From Rhipicephalus microplus (Eukaryota > Arthropoda > Arachnida > Ixodida > Ixodidae): 64,000 nt of DNA. Positions 45,701 to 59,328 of this stretch are shown in pieces. Position 1 is the first letter of the stretch, and the number at the start of each line of letters is the position of its first letter. Both the position numbers and the translations under genes were made by a program. The DNA lies in NCBI RefSeq assembly GCF_043290135.1, contig NC_134701.1:8524001-8588000 (forward strand), written 5' to 3'. The notes under the pieces are model-generated. The model saw nothing but the letters and a program-made list of their open reading frames with translations. It was not told the DNA's origin and did no database searches.

Positions 45701-47634
45701 GTCTCCGTGGCGCAATTGGCTAGCGTGATCGGCTGTTAACCGAAAAGTTGGAGGTTCGAGCCCACGCGGTGGTGGTGCGGCGCTTTTTTTTCTTTGGGCT
45801 GATAGCTTTGAAGATATGTTCTGTAGGTGGTGAGAGTGGAGCAGGACTGTCTCCTTGGCGCAATTGGCTAGCGCGATCGGCTGTTAACCAAAAGGTCGGA
45901 GGTTCGAGCCCACCCGGTGGTGGTGCGGCGCTTTTTTTTCTTTGGGCTGATGGCTTTGAAGATATGTTCTTATGGTGGTGAGAGTGGAGCAGGACTGTCT
46001 CCGTGGCGCAATTGGCTTGCGCGATCGGCTGTTAACTGAAACGTTGGAGGTTCGAGCCTACCCGGTGGTTGTGCGGCGCTTTTTTTCTCTGTCGGCTGAT
46101 AGCTTTGAAGATATGTTCTGATGGTGGTGAGAGTGGAGCAGGACTGTCTCCGTGGCGCAATTGGCTAGCGTGAGCGGCTGTTAACCAAACGGTCGGAGGT
46201 TCGAGCCCACCCGGTGGTGGTATGGCGCTTGTTTTTCTTTGGGCTGATAGCTTTGAAGATATGTTCTGATGGTGGTGAGAGTGGAGCAGGACTGTCTCCG
46301 TGGCGCAATTGGCTAGCGCGATCGGCTGTTAACCGAAAGGTTGGAGTTTCGAGCCCACCCGGCGGTGGTGCGGCGCTTTTTTTTCTTTGGGCTGATACCT
46401 TTAAGATATGTTCTGATGGTGGTGAGAGTGGAGCAGGACTGTCTCCGTGGCGCAATTGGCTTGCGCGATCGGCTGTTAACCGAAAGGTTGGAGGTTCGAG
46501 CCCACCCGGTGGTGGTGCGGCGCTTTTTTTCTTTGGGCTGATAGCTTGAAGGTATGTTCTGATGGTGGTGAGAGTAGAGCAGGACTGTCTCCGTGGCGCA
46601 ATTGGCTAGCGCGATCGGCTGTTAACCGAAAGGTTGGAGTTTCGAGCCCTGCCGGGAGTGGTGTGTTGCTTTTTTCTTTGCGCTGATAGCTTTGAAGATA
46701 TGTTCTGATGGTGGTAAGAGTGGAGCACGACTGTCTCCGTTGCGCAGTTGGCTAGCGCGATCGGCTGTTAACCGAAAGGTTGGAAGTTCGAGCCCACGCG
46801 ACGGTGGTGCGGCGCTTTTTTTTCTTTGTGCTGATAGCTTTGAAGATTGTTCTGATGGTGGTGAGAGTGGAGCAGGACTGTCTCCGTGGCGCAACTGGCT
46901 AGCGCGATTGGCTGTTAACCAAAAGGTTGGAGGTTCGAGCCACCCAGTCGTGGTGCGGTGGTTTTTTTTCTTTGGGCTGATAGCTTTGAAGATATGTACT
47001 TATGGTGGTGAGAGTGGAGCAGGACTGTCTCCGTGGTGCAATTGGCTAGCGCGATCGGCTGTTAACCGAAAAGTTGGAGGTTCGAGCCTACCCGGTGGTT
47101 GTGCGGCGCTTTTTTTTCTGTGGGCTGATCGCTTTGAAGATATGTTCTGATGGAGGTGAGAGGGGAGCAGGACTGTCTCCGTGGCGCAATTGGCTAGCGT
47201 GATCGGCTGTTAACCGAAAAGTTGGAGGTTCGAGCCCACGCGGTGGTGGTGCGGCGCTTTTTTTTCTTTGGGCTGATAGCTTTGAAGATATGTTCTGTAG
47301 GTGGTGAGAGTGGAGCAGGACTGTCTCCTTGGCGCAATTGGCTAGCGCGATCGGCTGTTAACCAAAAGGTCGGAGGTTCGAGCCCACCCGGTGGTGGTGC
47401 GGCACTTTTTTTTCTTTGGGCTGATGGCTTTGAAGATATGTTCTTATGGTGGTGAGAGTGGAGCAGGACTGTCTCCGTGGCGCAATTGGCTTGCGCGATC
47501 GGCTGTTAACTGAAACGTTGGAGGTTCGAGCCTACCCGGTGGTTGTGCGGCGCTTTTTTTCTCTGTGGGCTGATAGCTTTGAAGATATGTTCTGATGGTG
47601 GTGAGAGTGGAGCAGGACTGTCTCCGTGGCGCAA
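42707..47634 (+). repeat. Large tandem duplication, copy 2
   Basis: Direct second copy of the block starting at 37692, including the nested 1,474-bp repeat. The left edge is set by GGGCTGTTAGC at 42706 against GGGCTGATAGC at 37691. Confidence 0.85.
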
Positions 47635-49380
47635 TTGGCTAGCGTGAGCGGCTGTTAACCAAACGGTCGGAGGTTCGAGCCCACGCGGTGGTGGTATGGC
47701 GCTTGTTCTTCTTTGGGCTGATAGCTTTGAAGATATGTTCTGATGGTGGTGAGAGTGGAGCAGGACTGTCTCCGTGGCGCAATTGGCTAGCGCGATCGGC
47801 TGTTAACCGAAAGGTTGGAGTTTCGAGCCCACCCGGCGGTGGTGCGGCGCTTTTTTTTCTTTGGGCTGATAGCTTTGAAGGTATGTTCTGATGGTGGTGA
47901 GAGTAGAGCAGGACTGTCTCCGTGGCGCAATTGGCTAGCGCGATCGGCTGTTAACCGAAAGGTTGGAGTTTCGAGCCCTCCCGGGAGTGGTGTGTTGGTT
48001 TTTCTTTGCGCTGATAGCTTTGAAGATATGTTCTGATGGTGGTAAGAGTGGAGCACGACTGTCTCCGTTGCGCAGTTGGCTAGCGCGATCGGCTGTTAAC
48101 CGAAAGGTTGGAAGTTCGAGCCCACGCGGTGGTGGTGCGGCGCTTTTTTTTCTTTGTGCTGATAGCTTTGAGGATTGCTCTGATGGTGGTTAGAGTGGAG
48201 CAGGACTGTCTCCGTGGCGCAACTGGCTAGCGCGATTGGCTGTTAACCAAAAGGTTGGAGGTTCGAGCCACCCGGTCGTGGTGCGGTGGTTTTTTTTCTT
48301 TGGGCTGATAGCTTTGAAGATATGTTCTGATGATGGTGAGAGGGAGGCAGGACTGCATCCGTGGCGCAATTGGCTAGCGCGATCGGCTGTTAACCGAAAA
48401 GTCGGAGGTTCGAGCCCACCCAGTGGTGGTGCGGCGCTTTTTTTCTTCGGGCTGATACCTTTAAGATATGTTCTGATGGTGGTGAGAGTGGAGCAGGACT
48501 GTCTCCGCGGCGCAATTGGCTTGCGCGATCGGCTGTTAACCGAAAGGTTGGAGTTTCGAGCCCACCCGGTGGTGGTGCGGCGCTTTTTTTCTTTGCGCTG
48601 ATAGCTTTGAAGATATGTTCTGATGGTGGGGAGAGTGGAGCAAGACTGTCTCCGTGGCGCAATGGGCTAGCGCGATCGGCTGTTAACTGAAAGGTTTGAG
48701 TTTCGTGCCCTCCCAGGATTGGTGTGTTTCTTTTTTCTTTGTGGTAATAGCTTTTAAGATATGTTCTGATGGTGGTGAGAGTGGAGCAGGACTGTCTTTG
48801 TGGCGCAATTGTCTAGCGCGATAGGCTGTTATCCGAAAGTTTGGAGGTTTGAGCCCACCCGGTGGGGGTGCGGTGCTTTTTTTTTTCTTTGGGGTGATAG
48901 CTCTGAAGAAATGGTCTGACGGTGGTGAGAGTGGAGCAGGACGGTCCCCGTGGCGCAATTCGCTAGCGCGATCGGCTGTTAACCGAAAAGTTGGAGGTGC
49001 GAGCCCTCCCGGGTGGGTTGTGTTGCTTTTTTCTTTGCGCTGATATCTTTGAAGATATATTCTGATGGTGGTGAGAGTGGAGCACGATTGTCTCCGTGGC
49101 GCAATGGGCTAGCGCGATCGGCTGTTGACCGAAAGGTTGGAGTTTCGAGCCCTCCCGGGAATGGTGTGTTGCTTTTTTCTTTGCGCTGATAGCTTTGAAG
49201 ATATGTTCTGATGGTGGTGAAGTGGAGCAAGACTGTCTCCGTGGCGCAATTGGCTAGCGCGATCGGCTGTTAACCGAAAAGCCGGAGGTTCGAGCCCACC
49301 CAGTGGTGGTGCGGCGCTTTTTTTTCTTTGGGCTGATACCTTTAAGATATGTTCTGATGGTGGTGAGAGTGGAGCAGGAC
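47440..49380 (+). repeat. Block S, copy 1 (offset about 4,549 bp)
   Basis: Collinear with 51988-53930; the offset varies from 4,548 to 4,550 through T-run length changes. Both contain the CTGTTATCC unit and the GATTGCTCTG spacer. Confidence 0.7.
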
Positions 49381-50802
49381 TGTCTCCGTGGCGCAATTGG
49401 CTTGCGCGATCGGCTGTTAACCGAAAGGTTGGAGGTTCGAGCCCACCCGGTGGTGGTGCGGCGCTTTTTTTTCTTTGGGCTGATAGCTTTGAAGATATGT
49501 TATGATGGTGGTGAGAGTGGAGCAAGACTGTCTCCGTTGCGCAATTGACAAGCTGAATCGGCTGTTAACCGAAAGGTTGGAGGTTGGAGCCCACCCGGTG
49601 GTGGTGCGGCGCTTTTTTTCTTTGGGCTGATAGCTTGAAGGTATGTTCTGATGGTGGTGAGAGTAGAGCAGGACTGTCTCCGTGGCGCAATTGGCTAGCG
49701 CGATCGGCTGTTAACCGAAAGGTTGGAGTTTCGAGCCCTCCCGAGAGTGGTGTGTTGCTTTTTCCTTTGCGCTGATAGCTTTGAAGATATGTTCTGATGG
49801 TGGTGAGAGTGGAGCACGACTGTCTCCGTGGCGCAGTTGGCTAGCGTGATTGGCTGTTAACCAAAAGGTTGGAGGTTCGAGCCACCCGGTGGTGGTGCGG
49901 TGGTTTTTTTTCTTTGGGCTGATAGCTTTGAAGATATGTTCTGATGATGGTGAGAGTGGAGCAGGACTGTCTCCGTGGCGCAATTGGCTAGCGCGATCGG
50001 CTGTTAACCGAAAACTCGGAGGTTCGAGCCCACCCAGTGGTGGTGCGGCGCTTTTTTTTCTTTGGGCTGATACCTTTAAGATATGTTCTGATGGTGGTGA
50101 GAGTGGAGCAGGAGTGTCTCCGTGGCGCAATGGGCTAGCGCGATCGGCTGTTAACCGAAAGGTTGGAGTTTCGAGCCCTCCCGGGTGTGGTGTGTTGCTT
50201 TTTTCTTTGCGCTGATAGCTTTGAAGATATGTTCTGATGGTGGTGAGAGTGGAGCAGGACTGTCTCCGTGGCGCAATCGGCTAGTGCGATCAGCTGTTAA
50301 CCGAAAGGTTGGAGGTTGGAGCCCACCCGGTGGTGGTGCGGCGCTTTTTTTCTTTGCGCTGATAGCTTTGAAGATATGTTCTGATGGTGGTGAGAGTGGA
50401 GAAAGACTGTCTCCTTGGCGCAATGGGCTAGCGCGATCGGCTGTTAACCGAAAGGTTGGAGTTTCGAGCCCTCCCGGGTGTGGTGTGTTGCTTTTTTCTT
50501 TGCGTTGATAGCTTTGAAGATATGTTCTGATGGTGGTGAGAGTGGAGCAGGACTGTCTCCGTGGCGCAATTGGCTAGCGCGATCGGCTGTTGACCGAAAG
50601 GTTGGAGTTTCGAGCCCTCCCGGGAATGGTGTGTTGCTTTTTTCTTTGCGCTGATATTTTTGAAGATATGTTCTGATGGTGGTGAAGTGGAGCAAGACTG
50701 TCTCCGTGGCGCAATTGGCTAGCGCGATCGGCTGTTAACCGAAAAGCCGGAGGTTCGAGCCCACCCAGTGGTGGTGCGGCGCTTTTTTTTCTTTGGGCTG
50801 AT
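49315..50802 (+). repeat. Block Q, copy 3
   Basis: Ten-unit copy of bases 1-1488, nested in block P copy 2, with a few private substitutions (for example GGTTGGAGCCC in the unit near 50260). Confidence 0.78.
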
Positions 50803-51987
50803 ACCTTTAAGATATGTTCTGATGGTGGTGAGAGTGGAGCAGGACTGTCTCCGTGGCGCAATTGGCTTGCGCGATCGGCTGTTAACCGAAAGGTTGGAGG
50901 TTCGAGCCCACCCGGTGGTGGTGCGGCGCTTTTTTTTCTTTGGGCTGATAGCTTTGAATATATGTTATGATGGTGGTGAGAGTGGAGCAAGACTGTCTCC
51001 GTTGCGCAATTGACAAGCTGAATCGGCTGTTAACCGAAAGGTTGGAGGTTCGAGCCCACCCGGTGGTGGTGCGGCGCTTTTTTTCTTTGGGCTGATAGCT
51101 TGAAGGTATGTTCTGATGGTGGTGAGAGTAGAGCAGGACTGTCTCCGTGGCGCAATTGGCTAGCGGGATCGGCTGTTAACCGAAAGGTTGGAGTTTCGAG
51201 AACTCCCGGGAGTGGTGTGTTGCTTTTTCCTTTGCGCTGATAGCTTTGAAGATATGTTCTGATGGTGGTGAGAGTGGAGCACGACTGTCTCCGTGGCGCA
51301 GTTGGCTAGCGTGATTGGCTGTTAACCAAAAGGTTGGAGGTTCGAGCCACCCGGTGGTGGTGCGGTGGTTTTTTTTCTTTGGGCTGATAGCTTTGAAGAT
51401 ATGTTCTGATGATGGTGAGAGTGGAGCAGGACTGTCTCCGTGGCGCAATTGGCTAGCGCGATCGGCTGTTAACCGAAAACTCGGAGGTTCGAGCCCACCC
51501 AGTGGTGGTGCGGGGCTTTTTTTTCTTTGGGCTGATACCTTTAAGATATGTTCTGATGGTGGTGAGAGTGGAGCAGGAGTGTCTCCGTGGCGCAATGGGC
51601 TAGCGCGATCGGCTGTTAACCGAAAGGTTGGAGTTTCGAGCCCTCCCGGGTGTGGTGTGTTGCTTTTTTCTTTGCGCTGATAGCTTTAAGATATGTTCTG
51701 ATGGTGGTGAGAGTGGAGCAGGACTGTCTCCGTGGCGCAATCGGCTAGTGCGATCAGCTGTTAACCGAAAGGTTGGAGGTTTGAGCCCACCCGGTGGTGG
51801 TGCGGCGCTTTTTTTCTTTGCGCTGATAGCTTTGAAGATATGTTCTGATGGTGGTGAGAGTGGAGAAAGACTGTCTCCTTGGCGCAATGGGCTAGCGCGA
51901 TCGGCTGTTAACCGAAAGGTTGGAGTTTCGAGCCCTCCCGGGTGTGGTGTGTTGCTTTTTTCTTTGCGCTGATAGCTTTGAAGATAT

Positions 51988-53930
51988 GTTCTTATGGTGG
52001 TGAGAGTGGAGCAGGACTGTCTCCGTGGCGCAATTGGCTTGCGCGATCGGCTGTTAACTGAAACGTTGGAGGTTCGAGCCTACCCGGTGGTTGTGCGGCG
52101 CTTTTTTTCTCTGTGGGCTGATAGCTTTGAAGATATGTTCTGATGGTGGTGAGAGTGGAGCAGGACTGTCTCCGTGGCGCAATTGGCTAGCGTGAGCGGC
52201 TGTTAACCAAACGGTCGGAGGTTCGAGCCCACCCGGTGGTGGTATGGCGCTTGTTTTTCTTTGGGCTGATAGCTTTGAAGATATGTTCTGATGGTGGTGA
52301 GAGTGGAGCAGGACTGTCTCCGTGGCGCAATTGGCTAGCGCCATCGGCTGTTAACCGAAAGGTTGGAGTTTCGAGCCCACCCGGCGGTGGTGCGGCGCTT
52401 TTTTTTCTTTGGGCTGATAGCTTTGAAGGTATGTTCTGATGGTGGTGAGAGTAGAGCAGGACTGTCTCCGTGGCGCAATTGGCTAGCGCGATCGGCTGTT
52501 AACCGAAAGGTTGGAGTTTCGAGCCCTCCCGGGAGTGGTGTGTTGCTTTTTTCTTTGCGCTGATAGCTTTGAAGATATGTTCTGATGGTGGTAAGAGTGG
52601 AGCACGACTGTCTCCGTTGCGCTGTTGGCTAGCGCGATCGGCTGTTAACCGAAAGGTTGGAAGTTCGAGCTCACGCGGTGGTGGTGCGGCGCTTTTTTTT
52701 CTTTGTGCTGATAGCTTTGAGGATTGCTCTGATGGTGGTTAGAGTGGAGCAGGACTGTCTCCGTGGCTCAACTGGCTAGCGCGATTGGCTGTTAACCAAA
52801 AGGTTGGAGGTTCGAGCCACCCGGTCGTGGTGCGGTGGTTTTTTTTTCTTTGGGCTGATAGCTTTGAAGATATGTTCTGATGATGGTGAGAGGGAGGCAG
52901 GACTGCATCCGTGGCGCAATTGGCTAGCGCGATCGGCTGTTAACCGAAAAGTCGGAGGTTCGAGCCCACCCAGTGGTGGTGCGGCGCTTTTTTTCTTCGG
53001 GCTGATACCTTTAAGATATGTTCTGATGGTGGTGAGAGTGGAGCAGGACTGTCTCCGCGGCGCAATTGGCTTGCGCGATCGGCTGTTAACCGAAAGGTTG
53101 GAGTTTCGAGCCCACCCGGTGGTGGTGCGGCGCTTTTTTTCTTTGCGCTGATAGCTTTGAAGATATGTTCTGATGGTGGGGAGAGTGGAGCAAGACTGTC
53201 TCCGTGGCGCAATGGGCTAGCGCGATCGGCTGTTAACTGAAAGGTTTGAGTTTCGTGCCCTCCCAGGATTGGTGTGTTTCTTTTTTCTTTGTGGTAATAG
53301 CTTTTAAGATATGTTCTGATGGTGGTGAGAGTGGAGCAGGACTGTCTTTGTGGCGCAATTGTCTAGCGCGATAGGCTGTTATCCGAAAGTTTGGAGGTTT
53401 GAGCCCACCCGGTGGGGGTGCGGTGCTTTTTTTTTCTTTGGGGTGATAGCTCTGAAGAAATGGTCTGACGGTGGTGAGAGTGGAGCAGGACGGTCCCCGT
53501 GGCGCAATTCGCTAGCGCGATCGGCTGTTAACCGAAAAGTTGGAGGTGCGAGCCCTCCCGGGTGGGTTGTGTTGCTTTTTTCTTTGCGCTGATATCTTTG
53601 AAGATATATTCTGATGGTGGTGAGAGTGGAGCACGATTGTCTCCGTGGCGCAATGGGCTAGCGCGATCGGCTGTTGACCGAAAGGTTGGAGTTTCGAGCC
53701 CTCCCGGGAATGGTGTGTTGCTTTTTTCTTTGCGCTGATAGCTTTGAAGATATGTTCTGATGGTGGTGAAGTGGAGCAAGACTGTCTCCGTGGCGCAATT
53801 GGCTAGCGCGATCGGCTGTTAACCGAAAAGCCGGAGGTTCGAGCCCACCCAGTGGTGGTGCGGCGCTTTTTTTTCTTTGGGCTGATACCTTTAAGATATG
53901 TTCTGATGGTGGTGAGAGTGGAGCAGGAGT
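51988..53930 (+). repeat. Block S, copy 2
   Basis: Second copy of block S. Its left edge coincides with the right edge of block P copy 2, so 51988 looks like a recombination junction. Confidence 0.7.
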
Positions 53931-55204
53931 GTCTCCGTGGCGCAATGGGCTAGCGCGATCGGCTGTTAACCGAAAGGTTGGAGTTTCGAGCCCTCCCGGG
54001 TGTGGTGTGTTGCTTTTTTCTTTGCGCTGATAGCTTTGAAGATATGTTCTGATGGTGGTGAGAGTGGAGCAGGACTGTCTCCGTGGCGCAATGGGCTAGC
54101 GCGATCGGCTGTTAACCGAAAGGTTGGAGTTTCGAGCCCTCCCGGGTGTGGTGTGTTGCTTTTTTCTTTGCGCTGATAGCTTTGAAAATATGTTCTGATG
54201 GGGGTGAGAGTGGAGCAGGACTGTCTCCGTGGCGCAATTGGCTAGTGCGATCGGCTGTTAACCGAAAGGTTGGAGTTTCGAGCCCACCCGGTGGTGGTGC
54301 AGCGCTTTTTTTTCTTTGGGCTGATAGCTTTGAAGGTATGTTCTGATGGTGGTGAGAGTAGAGCAGGACTGTCTCCGTGGCGCAATAGGCTAGTGCGATC
54401 GGCTGTTAACCGAAAGGTTGGAGTTTCGAGCCATCCCGGGAGTGGTGTGTTGCTTTTTTCTTTGCGCTGATAGCTTTGAAGATATGTTCTGATGGTGGTG
54501 AGAGTGGAGCACGACTGTCTCCGTGGCGCAGTTGGCTAGCGCGATCGGCTGTTAACAGAAAGGTTGGAGGTTCGAGCCCACCCGGTGGTGGTGCGGCGCT
54601 TTTTTTTCTTTGTGCTGATAGCTTTGAAGATATGTTCTGATGGTGGTGAGAGTGGAGCAGGACGGTCCACGTGGCACAATTCGCTAGCGCGATTGGCTGT
54701 TAACCGAAAAGTTGGAGGTTCGAGCCCTCCCGAGTGGGGTGTGTTGCTTTTTTCTTTGCGCTGATAGCTTTAAAGATATGTTCTGATGGTGGTGAGAGTG
54801 GAGCACGATTGTCTCCGTGGCGCAATTGGCTAACGCGATCTGCTGTTAACCGAAAGGTTGGAGGTTCGAGCCCACCCGGTGGTGGTGCGGCGCTTTTTTT
54901 TCTTTGCGCTGATAGCTTTGAAGGTATGATCTGACGGTGGTGAGAGTGGAGCACGACTGTCTCCGTGGCGCAATGGGCTAGCGTGATCGGCTGTTAACCG
55001 AAAGGTTGGAGGTTCGAGCCCACCCGGTGGTGGTGCGGCGCTTTTTTTTCTGCGGGCTGATAGCTTTGAAGATATGTTCTGATGGTGGTGAGAGTGGAGC
55101 AGGACTGTCTCCGTGGCGAAATTGGCTAGCGCGATTGGCTGTTAACCGTAAGGTTGGAGGTTCGGGCCCACCCGGTAGTGGAGCGGTGCTTTTTTTCTTT
55201 GGGC

Positions 55205-58200
55205 TGATAGCTTTGAAGATATGTTCTGATGGTGGTGAGAGTGACGCAGGACTGTCTCCGTGGCGCAATTGGCTAGCGCGATCGGCTGTTAGCCAAAAGG
55301 TCGGAGGTTTGAGCCCACCCGGTTGTGGTGCGGCGCTTTTTTTTTCTTTGGGCTGATAGCTTTGAAGATATGTACTTATGGTGCTGAGAGTGGAGCAGGA
55401 CTGTCTCCGTGGTGCAATTGGCTAGCGCGATCGGCTGTTAACCAAAAAGTTGGAGGTTCGAGCCTACCCGGTGGTTGTGCGGCGCTTTTGTTTCTGTGGG
55501 CTGATCGCTTTGAAGATATGTTCTGATGGAGGTGAGAGGGGAGCAGGACTGTCTCTGTGGCGCAATTGGCTAGCGTGATCGGCTGCTAACCGAAAAGTTG
55601 GAGGTTCGAGCCCACCCGGTGGTGGTGCGGCGCTTTTTTTTCTTTGGGCTGATAGCTTTGAAGATATGTTATGTAGGTGGTGAGAGTGGAGCAGGACTGT
55701 CTCCTTGGCGCAATTGGCTCGCGCGATCGGCTGTTACCCAAAAGGTCGGAGGTTCGAGCCCACCCGGTGGTGGTGCGGCGCTTTTTTTTCTTTGGGCTGA
55801 TGGCTTTGAAGATATGTTCTTAAGGTGGTGAGAGTGGAGCAGGACTGTCTCCGTGGCGCAATTGGCTTGCGCGATCGGCTGTTAACTGAAACGTTGGAGG
55901 TTCGAGCCTACCCGGTGGTTGTGCGGCGCTTTTTTTTCTGTGGGCTGATAGCTTTGAAGATATGTTCTGATGGTGGTGAGAGTGGAGCAGGACTGTCTCC
56001 GTGGCGCAATTGGCTAACGTGAGCGGCTGTTAACCAAACGGTCGGAGGTTCGAGCCCACCCGGTGGTGGTATGGCGCTTGTTTTTCTTTGGGCTGATAGC
56101 TTTGAAGATATGTTCTGATGGTGGTGAGAGTGGAGCAGGACTGTCTCCGTGGCGCAATTGGCTAGCGCGATCGGCTGTTAACCGAAAGGTTGGAGTTTCG
56201 AGCCCACCCGGCGGTGGTGCGGCGCTTTTTTTTTCTTTGGGCTGATAGCTTTGAAGGTATGTTCTGATGGTGGTGAGAGTAGAGCAGGACTGTCTCCGTG
56301 GCGCAATTGGCTAGCGCGATCGGCTGTTAACCGAAAGGTTGGAGTTTCGAGCCCTCCAGGGAGTGGTGTGTTGCTTTTTTCTTTGCGCTGATAGCTTTGA
56401 AGATATGTTCTGATGGTGGTAAGAGTGGAGCACGACTGTCTCCGTTGCGCAGTTGGCTAGCGCGATCGGCTGTTAACCGAAAGGTTGGAAGTTCGAGCCC
56501 ACGCGGTGGTGGTGCGGCGCTTTTTTTTCTTTGTGCTGATAGCTTTGAAGATTGTTCTGATGGTGGTGAGAGTGGAGCAGGACTGTCTCCGTGGCGCAAC
56601 TGGCTAGCGCGATTGGCTGTTAACCAAAAGGTTGGAGGTTCGAGCCACCCGGTCGTGGTGCGGTGGTTTTTTTTCTTTGGGCTGATAGCTTTGAAGATAT
56701 GTTCTGATGATGGTGAGAGGGAGGCAGGACTGCATCCGTGGCGCAATTGGCTAGCGCGATCGGCTGTTAACCGAAAAGTCGGAGGTTCGACCCCACCCAG
56801 CGGTGGTGCGGCGCTTTTTTTCTTTGCGCTGATAGCTTTGAAGATATGTTCTGATGGTGGGGAGAGTGGAGAAAGACTGTCTCCTTGGCGCAATGGGCTA
56901 GCGCGATCGGCTGTTAACCGAAAGGTTGGAGTTTCGAGCCCTCCCGGGTGTGGTGTGTTGCTTTTTTCTTTGCGCTGATAGCTTTGAAGATATGTTCTGA
57001 TGGTGGTGAGAGTGGAGCAGGACTGTCTCCGTGGCGCAATTGGCTAGCGCGATCGGCTGTTACCCGAAAGGTTGGAGTTTCGAGCCCACCCGGCGGTGGT
57101 GCGGCGCTTTTTTTTCTTTGCGCTGATAGCTTTGAAGATATGTTCTGATGGTGGTGAGAGTGGAGCAGGACTGTCTCCGTGGCGCAATCGGCTAGTGCGA
57201 TCAGCTGTTAACCGAAAGGTTGGAGGTTTGAGCCCACCCGGTGGTAGTGCGGTGCTTTTTTTCTTTGCGCTGATAGCTTTGAAGATATGTTCTGATGGTG
57301 GTGAGAGTGGAGAAAGACTGTCTCCTTGGCGCAATGGGCTAGCGCGATCGGCTGTTAACCGAAAGGTTGGAGTTTCGAGCCCTCCCGGGTGTGGTGTGTT
57401 GCTTTTTTCTTTGCGCTGATAGCTTTGAAGATATGTTCTGATGGTGGTGAGAGTGGAGCAGGACTGTCTCCGTGGCGCAATTGGCTAGCGCGATCGGCTG
57501 TTAACCGAAAGGTTGGAGTTTCGAGCCCACCCGGCGGTGGTGCGGCGCTTTTTTTTCTTTGGGCTGATAGCATTGAAGGTATGTTCTGATGGTGGTGAGA
57601 GTAGAGCAGGACTGTCTCCGCGGCGCAATTGGCTAGCGTGATCGGCTGTTAACCGAAAGGTTGGAGGTTCGAGCCCACCCGGTGGTGGTGCGGCGCTTTT
57701 TTTTCTGTGGGCTGATAGCTTTGAAGATATGTTCTGATGGTGGTGAGAGTGGAGCAGGACTGTCTCCGTGGCGAAATTGGCTAGCGCGATTGGCTGTTAA
57801 CCGAAAGGTTGGAGGTTTGGGCCCACCCGGTAGTGGTGCGGTGCTTTTTTTATTTGGGCTGATAGCTTTGAAGATATGTTCTGATGGTGGTGAGAGTGGA
57901 GCAGGACTGTCTCCGTGGCGCAATTGGCTAGCGCGATCGGCTGTTAGCCAAAAGGTCGGAGTTTCGAGCCCTCCCGGGTGTGGTGTGTTGCTTTTTTCTT
58001 TGCGCTGATAGCTTTGAAGATATGTTTTGATGGTGGTGAGAGTGGAGCAGGACTGTCTTCGTGGCGCAATGGGCTAGCGCGATCGGCTGTTAACCGAAAG
58101 GTTGGAGTTTCGAGCCCTCCCGGGTGTGGTGTGTTGCTTTTTTCTTTGCGCTGATAGCTTTGAAAATATGTTCTGATGGTGGTGAGAGTGGAGCAGGACT

Positions 58201-59328
58201 GTCTCCGTGGCGCAACTGGCTAGTGCGATCAGCTGTTAACCGAAAGGTTGGAGGTTTGAGCCCACCCGGTGGTGGTGCGGCGCTTTTTTTCTTTGCGCTG
58301 ATAGCTTTGAAGATATGTTCTGATGGTGGTGAGAGTGGAGCAAGACTGTCTCCGTGGCGCAATGGGCTAGCGCGATCGGCTGTTAACCGAAAGGTTGGAG
58401 TTTCGAGCCCTCCCGGGTGTGGTGTGTTGCTTTTTTCTTTGCGCTGATAGCTTTGAAAATATGTTCTGATGGTGGTGAGAGTGGAGCAGGACTGTCTCCG
58501 TGGCGCAATTGGCTAGTGCGATCAGCTGTTAACCGAAAAGTTGGAGGTTCGAGCCCACCCGGTGGTGGTGCGGCGCTTTTTTTTCTTTGGGCTGATAGCT
58601 TTGAAGATATGTTCTGATGGTGGTGAGAGTGGAGCAGGACTGTCTCCATGGCGCAATTGGCTAGCGCGATCGGCTGTTAACCAAACGATCGGAGGTTCGA
58701 GCCCACCCGGTGGTGGTATGGCGCTTGTTTTTCTTTGGGCTGATAGCTTTGAAGATATGTTCTGATGGTGGTGAGAGTGGAGCAGGACTGTCTCCGTGGC
58801 GCAATTGGCTAGCGCGATCGGCTGTTAACCGAAAGGTTGGAGTTTCGAGCCCACCCGGTGGTGGTGCAGCGCTTTTTTTTCTTTGGGCTGATAGCTTTGA
58901 AGGTATGTTCTGATGGTGGTGAGAGTAGAGCAGGACTGTCTCCGTGGCGCAATAGGCTAGTGCGATCGGCTGTTAACCGAAAGGTTGGAGTTTCGAGCCA
59001 TCCCGGGAGTGGTGTGTTGCTTTTTTCTTTGCGCTGATAGCTTTGAAGATATGTTCTGATGGTGGTGAGAGTGGAGCACGACTGTCTCCGTGGCGCAGTT
59101 GGCTAGCGCGATCGGCTGTTAACAGAAAGGTTGGAGGTTCGAGCCCACCCGGTGGTGGTGCGGCGCTTTTTTTTCTTTGTGCTGATAGCTTTGAAGATAT
59201 GTTCTGATGGTGGTGAGAGTGGAGCAGGACGGTCCCCGTGGCACAATTCGCTAGCGCGATTGGCTGTTAACCGAAAAGTTGGAGGTTCGAGCCCTCCCGA
59301 GTGGGGTGTGTATCTTTTTTCTTTGCGC
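55205..59328 (+). repeat. Recent 4,124-bp tandem duplication, copy 1
   Basis: Twenty-eight units repeated directly at 59329-63452. The offset holds at exactly 4,124 bp from end to end, so there is no net indel. The left edge lies within a shared spacer (about 55205-55244) and cannot be placed more finely. Confidence 0.9.
55551..55624 (+). tRNA. tRNA-Asn-like unit with GCT anticodon
   Basis: GCT (Ser by the code) at 55585-55587; the acceptor begins GTCTCTG. Duplicated with its block to 59675 (anticodon 59709-59711). Confidence 0.5.

Larger units (their letters stand above)
46786..51988 (+). repeat. Segmental duplication block P, copy 2
   Basis: Second copy of the 9421-14625 block. It differs by scattered substitutions (for example GCGACGG here for GCGGTGG near 9435) and by a 2-bp loss in the spacer near 51685. 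Confidence 0.8.
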
